Of a stretch of DNA of 64,000 nt, positions 62,712-64,000 are shown piece by piece. Under the pieces are notes generated by a model. It was not told the DNA's origin. It ran no database searches and saw only the letters and a program-made list of their open reading frames with translations. How positions within the stretch are numbered: position 1 is the stretch's first letter; each line of letters begins with the position of its first letter. A program made the position numbers and the translations under genes. Origin of the DNA: Actinomadura harenae (GTDB lineage: Bacteria > Actinomycetota > Actinomycetes > Streptosporangiales > Streptosporangiaceae); contig NZ_RFFG01000006.1 in the NCBI RefSeq assembly GCF_003696215.1, positions 1 through 64,000 of the forward strand, written 5' to 3'.

Positions 62712-63380
62712 TCAGGAACCGGCCGGGACGCGGGGCCCGCGGGCCAGGCCGGGACGGCGTCCGGCCAGGTCGCCCGCCGACACGCGCAGCGCGTCCAGCA
62801 GGGCCCGGACGGACGGCCGGCCGTCGGCGCCCGCACGCGTCCACAGCACCATACGTCGGCGCAGCGGCTCGCCGTCGAGCGGCCGGGTGACGATGCCGGG
62901 CTGCTGCTCCGCGAACGCCAGGTCGGGCATGACGCTGACCGCGCCGCCGTGGGCGACCATCGCGAACATCACCATGATGTCGTTGGTGCGGTAACGGACG
63001 TCCGGATGGAAGCCGACCAGGTCCACGCACGCGCGCTCGAGCAGGTCGGCGCAGTTGGTGCCGAGGTGGCTGGTAACCCACCGCTCTCCCGACAGCGCCG
63101 CGAGCGGCACCGGCCCCCCGGACGCGGCGAGCGCCGCCTCCTCCGCCCCGCGCGCCTCGTCCAGCAGGCTCTACGCGCGGGCGGCCAGCGCCTCGCCCGC
63201 CGGGGTCAGCCGCAGCCGCCGCCCGGCCTTCTCCACCAGCCGCACCCCGACCTCGCGCTGGAGCTGCGCCAGCTGCTGCGAGACCGCGGACGGGCTGTAC
63301 CCGAGCGCCTCCGCGACCGCGCCCGCCGTGCCGCGCCGCTGGAGTTCGCGAAGCACCCGCAACCTGCCCAGATCCAACAT
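62712..63380 (-). pseudogene. LysR-family regulator, disrupted
   Basis: Codons from ATG 63380 encode an intact LysR helix-turn-helix (MLDLGRLRVLRELQRRG, YSPSAVSQQLAQLQREVG, 69 residues) ending in a TAG at 63173-63171. Beyond it, in the same frame, LysR-like sequence continues (SLLDEARGAEEAAL, then PVPLAALSGERWVTSHLGTN, NDIMVMFAMVAHGGAVSVMP) to the stop at 62712. Total coding is ~222 codons against ~290-300 for the family. About 75 codons at the end of the linker helix and the start of the effector domain seem deleted. Both a stop and a deletion imply loss of function; a free DNA-binding domain could still be made. Confidence 0.8.
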
Positions 63381-63557
63381 GGTGAAGGGATTCTTACACG
63401 AACGCTGAAGAAACTGTCGCTGGACCTGAATAGTGGACGGGGTCAAACTGTGAGTGCGGTCGGGGGGACGGCAAGGCGTCCCCCCGCTCCGCGCCCGCGC
63501 GGGAAGTCCGAGCCCAGGCCAGGGCTCACGAGCACCTCGGATGCGAAAGGACTTCTC

Positions 63558-63806
63558 ATGTACGTCATCCTCGCCCTCGCCGCCCTCGCCGTCCTCGGCC
63601 CGCTCTTCGGACGCGACACCCGCGACGGCCTCGACTGGGCCCGCGACACCTTCTGGCTGCCGCGGCGCACCGCGCCGAACACCTCGGACACCTCGGACAC
63701 CTCGAACGCCCAGGCCACCCCGGTCAGAAGCTCCGATAGTCCCGCACCGGGAGCCTCGGGCCACGCCTCGGCGGACGCGCGCCGCTCAGTCCCAGCAGGC
63801 GCGTGA
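63558..63806 (+). CDS. Small membrane-anchored protein, hypothetical
   Basis: An 82-residue ORF with GAAAGGA seven bases before the ATG. Residues 1-17 are hydrophobic, DTRDGLDWARDTFWLPRRT follows, then a Ser/Thr/Asp-rich tail with SDTSDTS repeats. The last 83 bases overlap the convergent glycosylase gene. Divergent from the broken lysR. The good ribosome site favours a real gene; no family recognised. Confidence 0.5.
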   Translation: MYVILALAALAVLGPLFGRDTRDGLDWARDTFWLPRRTAPNTSDTSDTSNAQATPVRSSDSPAPGASGHASADARRSVPAGA

Positions 63807-64000
63807 CCCTGTGCCGGTGCCCCCGGTACGGCTCCAGCAGTTCGAGCATCCCGTCGTCGTCGGTCCTGCTCCCGGTGAGCGCCCAGCCCACCAGGCCGGG
63901 CAGGTGGTAGTCGCCCACCGAGACCGCGTCCGGGTCGCCGACCGCGCGCTGCCGGGTCTCGGCCGCCGTCCACACCCCGATCCCGGGGAGTGAGCGGAGC
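63724..64000 (-). CDS. DNA-3-methyladenine glycosylase-like protein, C-terminal part
   Basis: The last ~92 codons of a helix-hairpin-helix DNA glycosylase running in from the right edge. LPGIGVWTAAETRQRA is the end of the HhH motif, followed by DAVSVGDYHLPGLVGWALTG, whose Asp (in VGDYHL) is the catalytic residue of the AlkA/Nth superfamily. The C-terminus MLELLEPYRGHRHRVTRLL matches actinobacterial AlkA-like proteins. The 5' end is outside the window. Confidence 0.82.
   Translation of the reverse strand, partial: LRSLPGIGVWTAAETRQRAVGDPDAVSVGDYHLPGLVGWALTGSRTDDDGMLELLEPYRGHRHRVTRLLGLSGARPPRRGPRLPVRDYRSF

Overview
The window is high-GC DNA from a sporulating filamentous actinobacterium. The evidence is GC-rich third codon positions, a WhiB protein, MtrAB-LpqB, a DasR-type regulator with dre operators, and coenzyme F420 synthesis genes. 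From memory, the order secA / LuxR-type regulator / hpf / comF / lpqB / mtrB / mtrA, and later ahcY / CDF transporter / PGI-PMI / Trm112 / manB / DUF3499 / zincin / DUF5719 / glycosyltransferase / whiB, follows the Streptomyces coelicolor SCO3005-SCO3034 region. Extra genes and the repeat content suggest a non-Streptomyces genus, perhaps Actinomadura or a relative. That placement is inference.

Region 1 (1-8.2 kb) is a complete N-acetylglucosamine PTS locus. A minus-strand operon runs nagA, SIS isomerase/deaminase, EIIB, EIIA, HAD phosphatase, ptsH, ptsI (cut by the window edge). On the plus strand lie two EIIC permease genes with a dasR-like gntR between them. Two dre-type palindromes, at 4134-4160 and 5785-5806, place the set under one regulator.

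Region 2 (8.3-24.4 kb) holds secA, a small membrane protein, an AlkX/YcaQ-type glycosylase, a LuxR-type response regulator, hpf, comF, lpqB, mtrB and mtrA. Two oddities stand out. There is a repeat-rich 2 kb stretch upstream of the response regulator. The comF frame is enlarged to 683 codons by about 400 low-complexity codons carrying 48-bp tandem repeats.

Region 3 (24.8-34.6 kb) is the operon membrane protein - DUF4129 - DUF4350 - MoxR AAA ATPase - DUF58, facing SpoIIM, with a divergent RDD gene beyond. A group II intron with an intact reverse transcriptase lies in the short space between the stop codons of the DUF58 and SpoIIM genes.

Region 4 (34.9-45.9 kb) contains a secreted GH5 glycosidase, a hypothetical protein, an 84-bp degraded copy of part of fbiA, two different S-adenosylhomocysteine hydrolase genes, a MerR regulator, a NarL-type two-component system and a secreted repeat protein.

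Region 5 (46-64 kb) holds the sugar-phosphate and envelope genes (CDF, PGI/PMI, Trm112-like, manB, DUF3499, zincin, DUF5719, a large GT2), then whiB, a membrane protein with a Q/G/Y-rich tail, fbiA-fbiB facing fbiC, a broken lysR gene, a small ORF and a partial DNA glycosylase gene. No rRNA, tRNA or CRISPR array was seen.
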